Source: CAZOWM01 sp964583615 (lineage in GTDB: Bacteria > Spirochaetota > B62-G9 > DRHN01). From it: 23,220 bases of DNA. A model generated the notes under the pieces. The model saw nothing but the letters and a program-made list of their open reading frames with translations, was not told the DNA's origin and did not search any database. The stretch lies in the NCBI GenBank assembly GCA_964583615.1, contig CAZOWM010000048.1:1-23220 (forward strand), given 5' to 3'. A program made the position numbers and the translations under genes. Positions 7,880 to 15,746 of this stretch are shown here, in pieces. The number at the start of each line of letters is the position of its first letter. Position 1 is the first letter of the stretch.

Positions 7880-8241
7880 CAGCCGAAATAAGCGCTGAAA
7901 ATGAGAATTGAAGCACCACTGAAACTTCGAAGGTCTTTTTTCTGAGAAAAAAAGAGCTTCTCTAGATGGAGGACCTTAAGCCTCCCTTCTTGATACCCAA
8001 CTGAGTGCACGGCACATTTCTGGAAAATGCGCTCGGATGTCTTGATGGTCTCCCATGCGAGGTACAGCATATAGGGGATGCTGTGTTTCAGGTGAGAACA
8101 TCAATTCCGGCTCATGTGACTGTTTCAAAGGAGTGCAGAGAATTTTTCGAGAAAAACGCGATGGATCCTGTAATCACTTGAGAGCACGGTATGGCCGGCT
8201 CTATAGGATACAAAAATCATCTTTTTTCAAAGGAGATAAAA
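7880..8241 (+). other. Leader or relic region between lacI-type gene and the C_GCAxxG_C_C gene
   Basis: These 362 bases hold no complete recognised gene. An AT-rich hairpin (TTTTTTC/GAAAAAA with a TGA loop, about 7936-7950) is nested inside the pair AAGGTC/GACCTT (7930-7935 and 7972-7977), giving a possible structured RNA. The reading frame of the downstream gene is open back to an ATG at 7966, interrupted only by TGA at 8002 and TGA at 8179. The part 8005-8178 translates to a protein-like 58-residue stretch containing the segment QVRTSIPAHVTVSKECREFF. I read it as a decayed or very short gene, but 58 open codons can occur by chance. No family was recognised. Confidence 0.3.
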
Positions 8242-8775
8242 ATGGAGTTCAAGTCCTCAGTGAGTATGCGCACGCGTGAAGAGGTGATTGAGCAGGCATA
8301 CGGACTCGGCTATGCATACGAAAAGACTGCGCACTACTGTCCGCAGGCTTCACTTGCAGCACTTATGGATGTGTTCGGTATACGGAGTGATATACTCTTC
8401 AGATCGCTGTTTGCATTTCACGGCGGTGGAGGGAATCGGGGAATCGGGATGTGCGGCGCACTTGTCGGGGGGATTGCTGCCATCAGTTTCTTTTACGGGC
8501 GGAGCAGGCAGGAGTTTGATTTTGCGGTTCAGAACACACGCGCAACCGAGCCCGCAAAGAGACTAATCGACCGCTTCGAGAAGGAGTTTGGGGGAATACG
8601 CTGTAGAGATTGTCAGCAGAAGATGTTCGGGCGTGAATTCGATTTCTGGAACGCGGAGGACCAGCGTGCCTTTGAAGAGGAACAAGGCCATGAGAAATGT
8701 GCGGAAGTGGTGGGAAAAGGCGCTTCACTTGCCGCAGGAATAATATGGGACGAGCTTCACAAGACCAACGTGTGA
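8242..8775 (+). CDS. C_GCAxxG_C_C family (redox-type cysteine cluster) protein
   Basis: This 177-residue protein matches the C_GCAxxG_C_C family, a group of small proteins with spaced conserved cysteines thought to bind a metal or cluster or to act in redox chemistry; the biochemical role is not established. The order of cysteines is Cys33 in HYCPQ, Cys71 in GMCGALVGG (the GCAxxG-type core), Cys121 and Cys124 in CRDC, and Cys153 in HEKCAEVVG. A glycine run GGGGNRGIG precedes the core. ATG 8242 was chosen over an upstream in-frame ATG (8191) because AAAGGAG lies at 8229-8235 directly before it. It is cytoplasmic by appearance, with no signal peptide. It follows the LacI-type gene by 362 bases and no terminator clearly separates them. 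Confidence 0.82.
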   Translation: MEFKSSVSMRTREEVIEQAYGLGYAYEKTAHYCPQASLAALMDVFGIRSDILFRSLFAFHGGGGNRGIGMCGALVGGIAAISFFYGRSRQEFDFAVQNTRATEPAKRLIDRFEKEFGGIRCRDCQQKMFGREFDFWNAEDQRAFEEEQGHEKCAEVVGKGASLAAGIIWDELHKTNV

Positions 8776-8908
8776 TACACGGTAAGGCGAAAAGGGTACA
8801 AAAGATTGTAAACGAAAAATATTCCCTGTCCGGTAAAATTGAAAAGGAGACATTTTTTAGTTTAAAAATGGGCTATATCCATGTCGGATGGCTTCATTTT
8901 CTGTATAT

Positions 8909-9148
8909 CTACAATTTTCTTTTTGTAAAAGAATCGTAGCTTTGAGACTCCGGTATCTTCTTGAGGCACCAATCGGATCTCAGTTTTTTTTGCTGAAGAA
9001 CGACCCGTACTGAGAGACTGAAGTTATTGATGCTCACGATATGATAAGCATCCGCGGTTTTTGAGAATCCGAGGCAGAAGATGTCTTTTGTTCTTTCGAA
9101 AGAAGCTGGAAGAGCAAGCTTTCTGAACATTTTTTTGTTTGCTACCAT
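8909..9148 (-). pseudogene. Possible relic of an integrase-type transposase C-terminus
   Basis: A 79-codon open frame begins MVANKKMFRKLALPASF and contains ERTKDIFCLGFSKTADAYH followed by IVSINNFSLSV. This wording resembles the small beta-barrel region after the catalytic core of rve-type (integrase-core) IS transposases, where blocks like RTVDAYHTVSINNL-LKVP occur. No DDE catalytic domain is present upstream, where the frame hits a stop within a few codons. No terminal inverted repeats or target duplication were found. If real, it is the eroded tail of an insertion sequence. The assignment is from memory of family style and could be wrong. Confidence 0.3.
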
Positions 9149-9583
9149 TGTGTTGTTGCATCAAAAGGCGTGGTCTGCGGCAGTGCAGTCACAGTATGTG
9201 ATCAGATTCAAGTGGTCGTGATATGGTCTTCGCCCTGTGTGCCGCGGAGACCAGTTGTTAAGTGGGAGGGCTGAAACACCAAAAATTATTTTCCCGAACC
9301 CTTACCCCGGTGTTTCCCCCGAGCATTTGATATACCATCAGGGTGTATACAATCCTACCCATATATGTATAACAGGGTATGCATTTTTCCCTCGAGGGTT
9401 CAATTCGCCCCCTCCTGGAATGTTGGTGATGTTAGGGGGAATACTCTTCACTCATCTCTTTTTGGCCTTCATTAGCAATCCATTATATATCAAGAGTTAT
9501 AGCTGTGCACAGAACGATTTTTTCAGCCGAATGAGAAAAAAGGTATTGAACGCATACTGTGTTATGGCACGGATATTGTAGAG

Positions 9584-9616
9584 AAATGATGGGGATAACC
9601 CCCCAAATAATCATTT
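9584..9616 (+). repeat. Inverted repeat before the broken sugar-binding gene
   Basis: AAATGAT (9584-9590) pairs with ATCATTT (9610-9616), with an inner GGGG (9591-9594) facing a C run (9599-9604). It ends four bases before the GGAGGT ribosome site at 9621-9626. Position suggests an operator or an RNA hairpin controlling translation. It lacks the trailing U run of a terminator. Confidence 0.4.
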
Positions 9617-9631
9617 TAATGGAGGTGTAGT

Positions 9632-10627
9632 ATGAGAAAAGTGTTTGTAGTTGCCCTCAGTGTACTGATCGTTTTTTCCCTCGGGCTTTTCCTCTTCGGC
9701 TCAGCTCCAAAGCCAGAGCCTGGAAAAGAGGAGCTTACCATTGCCTACGCGCCGGGCATCGAAGACCCCTTCATGCGCATGATCGAGAAAGGGGCTCGGA
9801 AGAAGGCCGGGGAGCTCGGGGTGAAGCTCATCGTCTCTGAGTATCCCAAATCCTGGGGCCCGGAAGTGCAGGTGCCGATACTGGAAGCAATGATGGCACG
9901 AGGCGGTATCGACCTGCTCATGGCAGTCCCCACCTCGGTTGATGCGCTCATTGCCCCGCTGAAGAAGGTCTACGATTCAGGGGTGGAGATCATCACCTGC
10001 GACACCTTTATCGGAAATGGGGATTACTCGAAAAAGAGCGAGTACTCATTTCCACTCGCATATATCGGGACTGACAATGAGCTCGGAGGTGAGAAGGTTG
10101 CCGAGCACCTGGCGAAGATGCTCGGGGAGAAGGGGAAGGTGTATGTCAATACCACGAACCCCGACGTGTCATCCGTCATGGGAAGAGTGACAGGCTTCAA
10201 GAGAGGAATTGCCAAATACCCGAACATGGAAGTCGTCGGCGTGGACTATAACCTGGACGTGCAGCAGAAGGCCCAGGAGCAGACACTTGCCGCGCTGCAG
10301 AAAAACCCGGACATCGTTGGAGTATTCGGCACCAACTTGTTCAGCGCCTAGGGTGCCTATCAGGCGGTGGTGAATGCAGGGCTCACCGGCGCTGTGAAGA
10401 TCGCGAGCTGGGATGCGACCGTGGACCTGATAAACGCGCTCAAAGAGGGGAAGGTGGACCTTGTGCTCGCTCAGAAGCCTGCCGAAATCGGACAGCTCGC
10501 CGTGGAGTGGGGGTACAAGTACTTCACTGAAGGCGCGGATGTACCCAAGAAGGTCATTCCTGGATTCGAGTTTTTCACCAGAGAGAATGTGAACGATCCA
10601 GACATGCAGCAGTTCATTTACAAGTAA
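9632..10627 (+). pseudogene. Ribose-type sugar ABC substrate-binding protein, interrupted by one TAG
   Basis: The frame 9632-10627 encodes 331 residues of a type-1 periplasmic binding protein (RbsB-like, CUT2 transporters) except for an in-frame TAG at 10349-10351 (codon 240). Upstream lie a signal peptide (MRKVFVVALSVLIVFSLGLF), the ligand-domain blocks IAYAPGIEDPFM and AVPTSVDALIAPL, and the hinge segment GRVTGFKRGI. The frame continues after the stop without shift as GAYQAVVNAGLTGAVKIASW to the normal end. A single base change (for example GAG, AAG or CAG to TAG) explains it. The protein needs both lobes, so it should be inactive unless the codon is read through. A lipobox cysteine is absent (LFGS). 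The gene has a strong GGAGGT site. Matching CUT2 permeases lie 11 kb downstream (21535 and 22634). Confidence 0.9.
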
Positions 10628-10679
10628 AGGAAAAAGAGGGTTAACCACCTATATTTCTCCTCATTAAGAGGTATACAAA

Positions 10680-10741
10680 AGGCCTTTCTCCTGGTTTAAT
10701 TAGCTTCAAGACAAGAAATTATACCAAAAGGAGAAAGGCCT
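10680..10741. repeat. Long hairpin-forming inverted repeat
   Basis: AGGCCTTTCTCCT (10680-10692) and its exact complement AGGAGAAAGGCCT (10729-10741) form a 13-base perfect stem. After a three-base bulge, GGTTTAATT pairs with AATTATACC (eight of nine), giving about 22 pairs around a short loop. Both outer flanks carry GTAT. On the minus strand the stem is followed by TTTTG, so it could terminate minus-strand transcripts. It could also be a MITE or the trimmed end of an insertion sequence. The right arm supplies an AGGAG site before a 17-codon open frame starting at 10744. Confidence 0.6.
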
Positions 10742-10830
10742 GTATGAATACAATGAAAAATGCAGAAGATGGTCAGGAACAGACTCCCTTCACCTGAAAA
10801 AAGATATCTATATTCCAAGCACTTTTTTTA

Positions 10831-10859
10831 TTGACAGAAGCAATATTTTGTGTGAAAAT
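10831..10859 (+). promoter_or_regulatory. Promoter of the ROK-regulator/transporter operon
   Basis: Perfect -35 TTGACA (10831-10836), 17-base spacer and -10 GAAAAT (10854-10859, four of six) in AT-rich DNA, about 40 bases before the ROK start. The weak first base of the -10 box fits a regulated promoter. No clear palindromic operator was seen around it. Confidence 0.55.
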
Positions 10860-10899
10860 GTTCAATTACTAACAGTGAGTAAGTAACGGATCAATTTAC

Positions 10900-12204
10900 A
10901 TGAGAATCTTTAAGCTTAATGGAACGATCAATTCAGTACTACAAAATAGGATCAACAGATCGGTCATCTTTCACTACCTCAGGGAAAACGGACCTTCTTA
11001 TCGGGCGCGTATTTCCAAGGATCTACAAATAAGTGCGCCTGCAGTGTCCAGGGTCATCGAAAAGCTTATCGAAGAGCGGTATGTCATAGAAACAGATAAA
11101 ATTGTCACAGGTACGGGAAAGCGGCCGACACAACTTAGGATAAATGCCGAACGGGGTATTGTGATTGGAGTGGATTTAATTAAGGAAAGAGTTGAGCTAG
11201 CGATCACTGATTTCAGCGGAAAGGTCTTAAGCACGTATCATGGATTCAGATTTACCGAAGAAATTCACGTTATAGAAAGCCTAGTTGGTGATATTCGCAA
11301 CGTTTTGGATTGCCACAAACAGGTAGAATATCATGCTAACTGTTGCCTCGAGGCTATAGGTATCGGTATTCCTGCTGTTGTTGATCAGAAAAGCGGTGAG
11401 GTACTCGATGCTCCACTTTACAACAATTTAATTGGTCTGAACCTGAAGAAGGAGCTGGAACGTGTTTTCAACATACCTGTATACGTTGAAAATGTAGTTC
11501 GGCTTTCAACACTCGGAGAGAAAAACTACGGAGAGGGGAGAAATGTCAACAACTTTGTTTATGTTGAGATAAGCAACGGTATCGGTGCCGGTATCATCAT
11601 AGAAAATTACCTGGTGAGAGGAACAAACGGTGCGGCAGGTGAAATAGGTTTTTCCATTATTGGAAGAGAAAATCTCGGTTATAAAGTAAAAACGAAGGGA
11701 TATCTTGAAAATCACGCTTCAGTAGATACATTACGCACACTCGCATTGCGGGAAATCAAAAACAAAAAAGCGACCATTATTTCCACCATAGTCAATAATG
11801 ATATGAAAAAACTGGATCCCTCTGTCGTGTGTATTGCAGCGACACGGGGTGATAAAGTGGCTCTGAAAATTGTCGCGGAAGTCGTGGATATCATATCCAT
11901 TGAAATTATCCAGCTGACGCTCATTCTCAATCCACAGCTTATCGTACTCGGGGGTGATTTCTGTAATTTGCCGTCGGCGAATGAATTATTCGTCGAACCT
12001 ATTATAGAAAACGTCAGGAGATCGATACCCTTTGTATCGCCTGTTGAGATAAAGCTATCCGCGTTAGGTGAGGATGCAGGTGTTATCGGTGCTTCTTTTT
12101 TCGCCATAGAATCTCTCCTTACTGGAGAGTTTCCCTATGCGATCGATTCCGAAATCTTTTCTCCAGCAAACAGTGCGGCAAACAGCCATATAGCTGTTAA
12201 ATAA
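10900..12204 (+). CDS. ROK-family (NagC/XylR-type) transcriptional regulator
   Basis: This 434-residue regulator has an N-terminal winged helix (residues 15-70, with SAPAVSRVIEKLIEERYVIE as the recognition part), then an actin-like ROK sugar-kinase-fold domain (VIGVDLIKERVELAITDFSG, IGIGIPAVVDQKSGEV, ISNGIGAGIIIENYLVRG, GAAGEIGF). In most ROK proteins GEIGH is followed by a CxCGxxGCLE zinc site. Here the region 248-272 has no cysteine (KTKGYLEN), so the zinc ligand set is missing, which suggests altered structure or effector sensing. The winged helix and lack of clear kinase residues argue for a regulator rather than a kinase. The start ATG 10900 has only a weak GGAT site. It ends 20 bases before the binding-protein gene, so it is probably the first gene of the operon it controls. 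Confidence 0.9.
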   Translation: MRIFKLNGTINSVLQNRINRSVIFHYLRENGPSYRARISKDLQISAPAVSRVIEKLIEERYVIETDKIVTGTGKRPTQLRINAERGIVIGVDLIKERVELAITDFSGKVLSTYHGFRFTEEIHVIESLVGDIRNVLDCHKQVEYHANCCLEAIGIGIPAVVDQKSGEVLDAPLYNNLIGLNLKKELERVFNIPVYVENVVRLSTLGEKNYGEGRNVNNFVYVEISNGIGAGIIIENYLVRGTNGAAGEIGFSIIGRENLGYKVKTKGYLENHASVDTLRTLALREIKNKKATIISTIVNNDMKKLDPSVVCIAATRGDKVALKIVAEVVDIISIEIIQLTLILNPQLIVLGGDFCNLPSANELFVEPIIENVRRSIPFVSPVEIKLSALGEDAGVIGASFFAIESLLTGEFPYAIDSEIFSPANSAANSHIAVK

Positions 12205-12224
12205 AAAGGGTAAAGGAGGACCTC

Positions 12225-13778
12225 ATGAGCAGTAAGGATGAAACATTCGGCGAACGGATGAAAAGACGGGAGTTTTTAAAAAGAGGAGGAGTGGCGGCAG
12301 GTGCTGCATTCATTCTATCCAGTGGGCTAACACGGTCTTTGTACGCCACCAAGAAAGAAGAAGCAGGTATGGAAGAGGAGATGTTCGAGGTTGTAGGATC
12401 CAATCCGATGGAACGGGCCGTGAACTCTGCGCGTGAGCTGGCTAAAAGGTATCCGGGTGCCGAGCTCAAGGTCATGGTTCCGACTGGTTCTCTCGGCAAC
12501 ATGGCACCATTCGGACCCCAGTGGGAAAAGATGACCGGTGTTCCTGTCTCCTTCTTTGAAGCAGGGTATGGCGACGATTATGCTGCAAAAGTGCTTCAGG
12601 AGGCAGTCTCCAAAACCGGTGAGTTTGACGTGACGCCACCACCACCGCATATGATTCCAACCTGCGTTGAGTCAAGACTCGCTGTTGATCTGACTGACTG
12701 GGTCGCAAAATACGATCCCGAGCTCACAGGACCAAACGGTGTAGTTTCTCCGTTGGACAAATTCGGCGGCAATTACAAAGGTCGTGTGTATGCCCTCGAT
12801 ACGGATGGTGATGCTTGGAGCCTGTTTCTTCGAAAGGACTACCTGGAGAATCCAAAAGAACAACAGGCTTTCAAAAGGCAATTTGGCTATGAATTAAAGA
12901 AACCCGAGACATGGCCCGAGCTTGCAGACCAGATCAAGTTTTTCAACAGACCGGATGAGGGTTTTTACGGTGGTATTCACCTCTACAACGCCTTCTACAG
13001 TAAATTTGCGTTTCTGCAGGTCTTCGCTTCCCGGGGAAACTATTACTTCAACGACAACATGGAACCAATGGTGAACAACAAGGATGGTATTGCAGCACTG
13101 CAGTACCTGCAGGATATTTCAGAATATCAGCATCCAGGTGTCTGGAGCATGCAGTGGGGTGAAACCTACAAAGGCATGAGTGACGGACTCGCCTACTCGA
13201 CCTTTGCCTGGCCCGCATTCGCACGCTATAATAACAAGCCTGGAAACGTTGCACAAAACAAACTCTCCTACGTCGTAACACCCGGGTGGGAGGTCAAGGG
13301 AAAGGTGTGCCACGCAACGATGCTCCCCTACAGCTGGGCGTTCATCGTTTCCCGATATTCCAAGTATCCCGAGCTCGCTTACCTCTGGGCCCAGTACAAT
13401 CAGAGCCCGCAGATCAGTGCGAAGGCAGTGCTCGAGGACGGCGGGTACTTTGATCCTTTCAGGTACAACCATTTTACCGATCCGGGAGTCATCGAAGCCT
13501 ACACGAAGGAGTTCCTCGAGGTGCTGCTGGCGAGCCTTGAGGTATCTCTTCCCGAAATCATGGTAGTCGGAGGCATCGAGTATATGGACCTTCTCGACAA
13601 AGAGGTTCAGGCAGCTCTGCGCGGTCTGAAGACCGCGCGAAAAGCACTCGATGACGCGGCGGAGGTTTGGGAAGGCGTCACCGAACGGTATGGGCGGGAT
13701 GAGCAAATCGAGCAGTGGAGATGGCTGAAACAGTACTTCCCGCAATCCGTACATGACGCGGTTGCACGAAAGGCGTAA
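12225..13778 (+). CDS. Sugar ABC transporter substrate-binding protein with Tat signal (CUT1 type)
   Basis: This 517-residue extracellular solute-binding protein captures the sugar-like substrate for the transporter encoded next to it. The ATG at 12225 follows a strong AGGAGG site. Residues 13-41 are a twin-arginine signal (KRREFLKRGG, hydrophobic GVAAGAAFILSSG, likely cut after SLYA), so the folded protein is exported by Tat. There is no lipobox cysteine. The mature part has the family 1 layout, with ELKVMVPTGSLGNMAPFGP and a substrate-site segment rich in aromatics (GIHLYNAFYSKFAF). It is longer than most family 1 proteins (400-450 residues), with a helical, charged C-terminal tail. A 13-base stem-loop follows the gene. 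The substrate is not identifiable. Confidence 0.9.
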   Translation: MSSKDETFGERMKRREFLKRGGVAAGAAFILSSGLTRSLYATKKEEAGMEEEMFEVVGSNPMERAVNSARELAKRYPGAELKVMVPTGSLGNMAPFGPQWEKMTGVPVSFFEAGYGDDYAAKVLQEAVSKTGEFDVTPPPPHMIPTCVESRLAVDLTDWVAKYDPELTGPNGVVSPLDKFGGNYKGRVYALDTDGDAWSLFLRKDYLENPKEQQAFKRQFGYELKKPETWPELADQIKFFNRPDEGFYGGIHLYNAFYSKFAFLQVFASRGNYYFNDNMEPMVNNKDGIAALQYLQDISEYQHPGVWSMQWGETYKGMSDGLAYSTFAWPAFARYNNKPGNVAQNKLSYVVTPGWEVKGKVCHATMLPYSWAFIVSRYSKYPELAYLWAQYNQSPQISAKAVLEDGGYFDPFRYNHFTDPGVIEAYTKEFLEVLLASLEVSLPEIMVVGGIEYMDLLDKEVQAALRGLKTARKALDDAAEVWEGVTERYGRDEQIEQWRWLKQYFPQSVHDAVARKA

Positions 13779-13792
13779 AATTTATCTTTTTG

Positions 13793-13822
13793 CGGCAGGA
13801 CACCACCATTGGTGTCCTGCCG
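13793..13822 (+). repeat. Intercistronic stem-loop after the binding-protein gene
   Basis: A perfect 13-base stem (13793-13805 with 13810-13822; core GGCAGGACACCA) closes a four-base loop. No U run follows, so it is not a simple terminator. Placed between a binding protein and its permeases, it fits the known pattern of RNA structures that protect the upstream message or attenuate the downstream part, giving more binding protein than permease. Confidence 0.75.
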
Positions 13823-13870
13823 GTTGAAATACAGGTAGGCCGAAACAATTCATTTTGAGACAATCCATAA

Positions 13871-14773
13871 GTGGGCAAGACGATGAAAAATGTTTTTAAG
13901 AAGATACCGTTTCCTATTGCACTCATCATACCGATCGAAGTAGTTTTGCTTTTTCTGCTCATCTTTCCGCTCATTGTTGAGATCTGGGTGAGTCTCACCA
14001 ATTGGACACCATTACTCGGGACAAACTGGTGGCATGCAAAATTTATAGGGCTGAAAAATTACTATGATATCATCTTCAAGGATTCCAGATTCATCATGTC
14101 GGTCGTCCGCACCATCCTCATTACCACCGTGTGTGTCGTGGTCGAACTGGGCCTTGGTCTCGTCTACGCCCTGCTCTTTCTAAAGGACTTCAGGGGAAAG
14201 AAGATATGTGTATCAATCATGTTACTTCCGATGATGATCATACCCCTGGTTGCGGGATACAACTTCTTCATGCTTTTTATCGAGAACGGTCCGATTAATC
14301 AAGTATTGAGTTTCCTGCTTGGCAGGCAGGTCGTTTTCCATTGGATGTCCCACCCGACGCTTGGCCTCATTACGATAATGATAGTCGATATCTGGGAATG
14401 GACACCGCTAATGTTCTTGATACTCATGGCTGGTCTAACATCGGTTCCGGAAAATCAGGTAAAGGCAGCAGTGAGTCTCGGTGCGAAAAACTTTCAGATA
14501 TTTCGAATGCTGACCCTTCCACTGATTAAACCCATAGTGCTCATAGCTGTGGTCATAAGGGGAATGGAACTCTTCAAGATCTTCGATGTCGTGTTCATTC
14601 TCACGAGAGGTGGTCCGGGTACGACTACAGAAACAATTTCCTACTATCTCTACTCTGCAGGATTTACTTATATGAGATTAAGCTATATTGCAGCTGGTGC
14701 GTTCATCGTGCTGGCTATCTTCCTGGCAGCTTCTTACTATATTCTGAAACCAGTCGTGAAAGAAATTGCATGA
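13871..14773 (+). CDS. Sugar ABC transporter permease 1 (CUT1, MalF type)
   Basis: This 300-residue inner-membrane protein forms half of the translocation channel. It has about six hydrophobic segments, the first at residues 15-37 (ALIIPIEVVLLFLLIFPLIV). The cytoplasmic EAA loop that docks the ATPase is near residues 195-222 (QVKAAVSLGAKNFQIFRMLT then LPLIKP). The annotated start is GTG 13871; ATG 13883 is equally possible because neither has a clear ribosome site. It lies 92 bases after the binding-protein gene, beyond the stem-loop, and its stop at 14771-14773 overlaps the ribosome site of permease 2. It pairs with permease 2 as a heterodimer. Confidence 0.92.
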   Translation: MGKTMKNVFKKIPFPIALIIPIEVVLLFLLIFPLIVEIWVSLTNWTPLLGTNWWHAKFIGLKNYYDIIFKDSRFIMSVVRTILITTVCVVVELGLGLVYALLFLKDFRGKKICVSIMLLPMMIIPLVAGYNFFMLFIENGPINQVLSFLLGRQVVFHWMSHPTLGLITIMIVDIWEWTPLMFLILMAGLTSVPENQVKAAVSLGAKNFQIFRMLTLPLIKPIVLIAVVIRGMELFKIFDVVFILTRGGPGTTTETISYYLYSAGFTYMRLSYIAAGAFIVLAIFLAASYYILKPVVKEIA

Positions 14774-14783
14774 GGAAATGCCT

Positions 14784-15725
14784 ATGAGTTTTACACCTTA
14801 TTCCAAAGAGGGAAGCAAACTTTCAAACGTACTCAGGTTCGTGGCGATCGCCTTCATCATCCTGATTACCCTTTTTCCATTTTTTTGGATGATATCGACA
14901 TCTTTCAAACCTGTGAACGAATGGACACCGCCCAAGCCCAAGTGGATACCTGATGAACCCACACTGTACAACTATAAGACAGTTTTTCTGGGGCCAGGCA
15001 GGGCGAAAGGTGGGTGGTGGCAGTCCGATGAGGGTGTTCGTGATTCCGCCGATACCGAAGGAGCGAAGATTAGGATATCAGGTGAGAGCTCATTTTTCAT
15101 GCCGTTCATTACGAGTCTTATCATATGCTCGAGCGCCACGGTGTTATCGATTGCGATCGGTACCTTGACTGCCTACAGCATCTCCAGATACAAGTTCGGT
15201 GGTAACTTCTTCTCTTTCTTTATACTGTCAGCGCGTATGTTTCCACCGATTGCCGTTGTGATCCCCCTCGTCGTCATGTTCGCCGCTCTAAGGTTGCTCG
15301 ACAGCCGGTTCGGAGTCATCATTGTCTACACCGGTTTCACGTTACCCTTCTCGGTCTGGATGATCAAGAGCTTTCTGGACGATATCCCTCACGAGCTAGA
15401 GGAAGCAGCGGTCGTGGATGGTATGACGAATTTTGAGGCTTTACTCAAGGTGACACTGCCGCTCGTAAAAGGTGGAGTCGCAGCGACAGCCCTGTTCATA
15501 TTTATCCTCAACTGGAGTGAGTTTCTCATTGCCTTTCTTCTCACATCGACAAAGGTTATGACCCTTCCGATTTTAATCTCACGATACTTCAGTACGACAC
15601 AGGGGCATCTTTATGGTCCTCAGGCGGCTCTGGGTACCATTGCGACGATACCGGTGATCATCTTCGGATTCATCATTCAAAAACACCTCGTCAGGGGTCT
15701 GACCTTTGGAGCGGTTAAAAAATAA
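14784..15725 (+). CDS. Sugar ABC transporter permease 2 (CUT1, MalG type)
   Basis: This 313-residue membrane protein is the partner of permease 1. ATG 14784 was chosen because GAGGA (14772-14776) lies seven bases upstream; a TTG at 14766 and ATG at 14778 are in frame but badly spaced. It has the typical first membrane helix followed by the MalG-like segment MISTSFKPVNEWTPP. The EAA loop is ELEEAAVVDGMTNFEALLKV followed by LPLVKGG. Between the first and second helices there is a long extracytoplasmic stretch with PGRAKGGWWQSDEGVRDS, larger than in MalG and possibly contacting the binding protein. The C-terminus (LVRGLTFGAVKK) is the standard end for the family. It sits 21 bases before the first ATPase gene. 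Confidence 0.93.
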   Translation: MSFTPYSKEGSKLSNVLRFVAIAFIILITLFPFFWMISTSFKPVNEWTPPKPKWIPDEPTLYNYKTVFLGPGRAKGGWWQSDEGVRDSADTEGAKIRISGESSFFMPFITSLIICSSATVLSIAIGTLTAYSISRYKFGGNFFSFFILSARMFPPIAVVIPLVVMFAALRLLDSRFGVIIVYTGFTLPFSVWMIKSFLDDIPHELEEAAVVDGMTNFEALLKVTLPLVKGGVAATALFIFILNWSEFLIAFLLTSTKVMTLPILISRYFSTTQGHLYGPQAALGTIATIPVIIFGFIIQKHLVRGLTFGAVKK

Positions 15726-15746
15726 ACTGCGAGGAGCAGTGATATT

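Larger units (their letters stand above)
8776..9631 (+). other. Gene-poor 856-base stretch
   Basis: No intact gene is seen. The minus strand holds the possible transposase relic at 8909-9148. The rest, particularly 9149-9580, is AT-rich and translates to low-complexity or frame-broken peptides. A weak promoter-like pair TTGGCC and TATATA (about 9462-9489) could serve the binding-protein gene at 9632. A hairpin at 9584-9616 lies just before its ribosome site. This looks like an area where mobile or decayed DNA has been eroded. Confidence 0.5.

Noticed and set aside
9237..9581. 114-codon plus-strand open frame before the broken binding protein
   Set aside because: The translation is rich in Pro, Phe and Cys without a family pattern, has no ribosome site, and lies in AT-rich gene-poor DNA. 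I regard it as chance.
10349..10351. Pyrrolysine at the TAG
   Set aside because: The protein family has no known pyrrolysine use and the residue is not at a catalytic site. A point mutation is simpler without evidence of pyl genes.
10744..10797. 17-codon open frame with a good ribosome site beside the inverted repeat
   Set aside because: It is too short to support as a gene. The ribosome site is part of the stem. A leader peptide is possible but the composition gives no clue.
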